The notes under the pieces were generated by a model that saw only the letters and a program-made list of their open reading frames with translations, was not told where the DNA came from and did no database searches. Positions 61,763 to 64,000 of a DNA stretch of 64,000 bases are shown one piece after another (the stretch's first letter is position 1; each line of letters starts with the position of its first letter). Source of the DNA: Paramacrobiotus metropolitanus (taxonomy: Eukaryota; Tardigrada; Eutardigrada; Parachela; Macrobiotidae); the NCBI RefSeq assembly GCF_019649055.1, contig NW_026570286.1, forward strand, positions 1-64,000. Reading direction: 5' to 3'. The translations under genes were made by a program, and so were the position numbers.

Positions 61763-63210
61763 TAGGGTGTATTTTGTTTTTAGCTTTTGATTCTTCCACT
61801 TTGATTATCTTTCCTGTTTATTGCAATAAATCCAATGAAGCGGTTTGCGTTGCTTTATTGTGGCGGCTGTTTGAAAGGGACTATGATGAGGCGGGGTACA
61901 CGGATTTTTTAAAAATGAGATTTTCCTTTATTTTCGTCGTAGACTTTTTACTTGGTTTCTTTGTACACAGTACCCGTTTGTCGTTTTATCGTTGCTCGGT
62001 TTTATGATCAGTACCGTTTTGTGCCACTTGCTATGGTTTTATATGAATAAAGAAAGAGCATTAAGAAACACTGAAGCATTTACTGCAAAAATTATTTCAA
62101 TATTCCTCGTGTGCTGATTACCTTTTTCCTAGCATCAGCAAAATGAACTGATCGAGCTTTCTGTAAAATGTATTTTCTGTAGAATCTGCCAAACGTATCG
62201 GCAGATTTATGACGAGACGAAACAATAAACGGACAGCAAAAACCGATTACCAAATCGTCGGTTTTTAGTTTTATTCAGTATTCCTAAACCCTGTAATACT
62301 AGGTAGCGGTCAACGGATAACAATTCTCTTTAATATCGCATCAAGAATATTTAAAACTGCTTTTATAAAGCCATCCATGCAGAGTTCAGAAGTTTGACAA
62401 TATCACGACAACGAATGAAAAGCACGGTCAAGCGTCGTACAAATAACTTCAAATCAGGAAACCAGCAACAACATCCAGTAAGTATTGTCAACGTACTAAA
62501 AGAAATATCAAAAAGCAACAAGAGGACGTCACCTCTGAACTGGATGATCCTCTGACCAGAAATCGTCCGTAAAACAAAAAATGTCTTGAGGTAATTTTAA
62601 GTGATCGTACAATGGGATCGATACAGGGAGCGGAGACGGCGGGCAGGGCGTACTGCAAAGGCCACCAGGCGGGGAACGAGGGAACCTGCCCCAAAAGAAA
62701 AGTATGCAATCCACGATTTATCCGGTAATTATTACCATTAAAGGATGAAATCTACGGCTCATCTATGACAAAGTGCAACAAAGCAAAAGCCACACCGATA
62801 ACATGAACAATAACCATATGACGGTTACGTACACCTACACTGTATCACACAACGTACGGTAGGCAATGCGAGGTGCCTGGCCCATATTTGCAAGCCACCA
62901 ACCAAATTTGGTAAAAATTCCAATATATTTAAATTAAAACATAATATAAAATTTCCATATCGTCAGTTCAGAAGCAACTTCCAGGCCCTTTAACGGGCGT
63001 ATCATGACTAAGCGTTCAAAATATAAATTAACTTCGATATCAAACACGATCAAAGTTTGTACAAAAGGGTTGACAAAAGTTTAAAGTAGAACACATTCAG
63101 TATATTATAATAAACTGGGAAATACGGAAGACACCTCGCGTCACAAAAACGGCACAAACGAATAAAAAGCACAAAAGCCAAGACCTGTTGTGTGTTCTGT
63201 CTGTCTGCGT
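61763..63210. other. Convergent 3' flanks
   Basis: Lies between the RhoGEF (+) and the USP gene (-). AATAAA occurs at 61825 and 62046. No gene was recognised; minus-strand frames at 62488-62714 are short. Confidence 0.45.
61825..61830 (+). terminator. Poly(A) signal of the RhoGEF gene
   Basis: AATAAA 62 bases after the stop codon, on the coding strand; a second copy lies at 62046-62051. Confidence 0.6.
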
Positions 63211-64000
63211 TCAGTGTTCACTCATCGTAAGTGCACCTTGCAAGGAGCCTCTCCAGGCCATACTCTCGCCGCCCTCTTCATGCTCATCCAGCAGCAGGGA
63301 GTCCTCCTCCTCGTCCTCCTCGTCAGTGCCTTTCGTCGGTAGCATTATGGGATTATCGGTATTTCGTCGGCGATAAAACAGCAGATAGGCTCCGCGATCA
63401 ACAATCCGCTCCAACTGCTGATCACTCAACAGCTCCACACTCTCATCGTCAAAACACCGCCATCCCACCTCATCCTGGAGGGTATCGGGAACATGGTAGC
63501 AGCGGGTGTGACCGTAATAATGCCCGTACCATGTCGAGCCCCGATGGTGTACCACACCATATAGATCGTACAAATACTGTCCACCATCACCGGGACCTAA
63601 TACAAAATTTAAAACATTATTATCAAAATTAAGGTCACTTCTATGCGCTCGAAATTTTACAATGCATAGCGCTTTCAAAATTTAATTAGGATATACAAAT
63701 CAATTTAAAAACAAATTATAAATTAAAATATCAAATACAGTCAAAAATAATAATTAACGACCTAGCAGAGTTCCAACAAACTGTATTTCTTGTCTATTTT
63801 GCTATAAAAAAAAATGACCCAAATACGAACCAACTAAGAATTTCGACATATCCAACCCATTGAGCGGGTATTTTATCATAGTGTCGATCTTGTCTCGGCG
63901 AAACATCTCTCCCGTCGGTTTGCAGAAACGTTTCAACTGAAAGACCAAAACGGTCGGCAAACTCCAGATCTCGAACTGCTTGGAAGCCTGTCGCGGTTGT
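63211..64000 (-). CDS. Ubiquitin-specific protease, C-terminal part (USP4/11/15-like), partial
   Basis: Cysteine deubiquitinase; the window holds only the last two exons, and the catalytic Cys box lies beyond 64000. The upstream exon (63831 to beyond 64000) reads QASKQFEIWSLPTVLVFQLK then RF, matching the family QATKK(F/L)DLWSLP..LVVHLKRF, then DKIDTMIKYPLNGLDMSKF. The last exon (63211-63596) has YLYDLYGVVHHRG and WYGHYYGHTRC, whose GHY contains the catalytic His, then WRCFDDESVE and AYLLFYRRR, followed by an acidic tail (DEEDEEED). In most USPs the His loop reads GGxxxGHYTAY; here WYGHYYGHTRC is atypical and its Gly-rich lead is reduced. Subfamily assignment is tentative. Confidence 0.85.

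Noticed and set aside
1-64000. CRISPR arrays, bacterial operons, tRNA or rRNA genes
   Set aside because: No regularly spaced short direct repeats, no Shine-Dalgarno-led gene strings, and no cloverleaf or rRNA-like sequence noticed; the genes are spliced.

Overview
This is a nuclear window from a metazoan with spliced genes, most likely an invertebrate. It carries orthologues of animal genes (MRPL47, FEN1, NOP56, ADCK5, a PDZ-RGSL-C1-DH-PH RhoGEF, an SLC35F-type carrier, a USP deubiquitinase, a Kv-beta relative and an N4BP2/Cue2-like protein). They are split by mostly short GT-AG introns whose phases I could follow exon by exon. The sequence alone does not fix the phylum; an ecdysozoan-like compact genome is a guess.

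Region 1 (1-15.3 kb) is a nest of mobile elements. Its outermost layer is a very large inverted-repeat structure. The left arm (1-2.28 kb) and right arm (13.4-15.3 kb) carry the same three zones in mirror order: a gggtcc/accgggt block, a block rich in gttaccgtaacg, and five GC-rich subrepeats of about 165 bp. Inside it lie a decayed Mutator-like (MULE) element with 171-bp inverted ends, a near-matching 9-bp target duplication and a SWIM zinc-finger remnant; a 5'-truncated LINE; a broken DIRS-like tyrosine-recombinase retroelement; a 687-bp palindromic element flanked by TTAA; and a small 183-bp hairpin element.

Region 2 (15.3-30 kb) is gene-bearing but eroding. A Kv-channel beta-subunit gene has a premature stop, a frame-shifting deletion and lost catalytic residues, and holds an antisense R2-type endonuclease fragment in its first intron. 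A CUE/Smr gene of the no-go-decay endonuclease family has eight apparent exons in order on the minus strand, but its Smr exon lies downstream in the opposite orientation. A small three-exon gene of unknown function follows.

Region 3 (30.9-64 kb) is ordinary and gene-dense: SLC35F-like carrier (-), MRPL47 (+), a candidate secreted protein (+), then three minus-strand housekeeping genes in a row (FEN1, NOP56, ADCK5), the long RhoGEF (+), and the 3' end of a USP gene (-) that runs off the window. The joined exon lengths of FEN1 (388 aa), NOP56 (523 aa), ADCK5 (665 aa), MRPL47 (274 aa) and the RhoGEF (1539 aa) are all in frame and near or above family-typical size. These genes serve separate housekeeping and signalling roles and do not look like a functional cluster.
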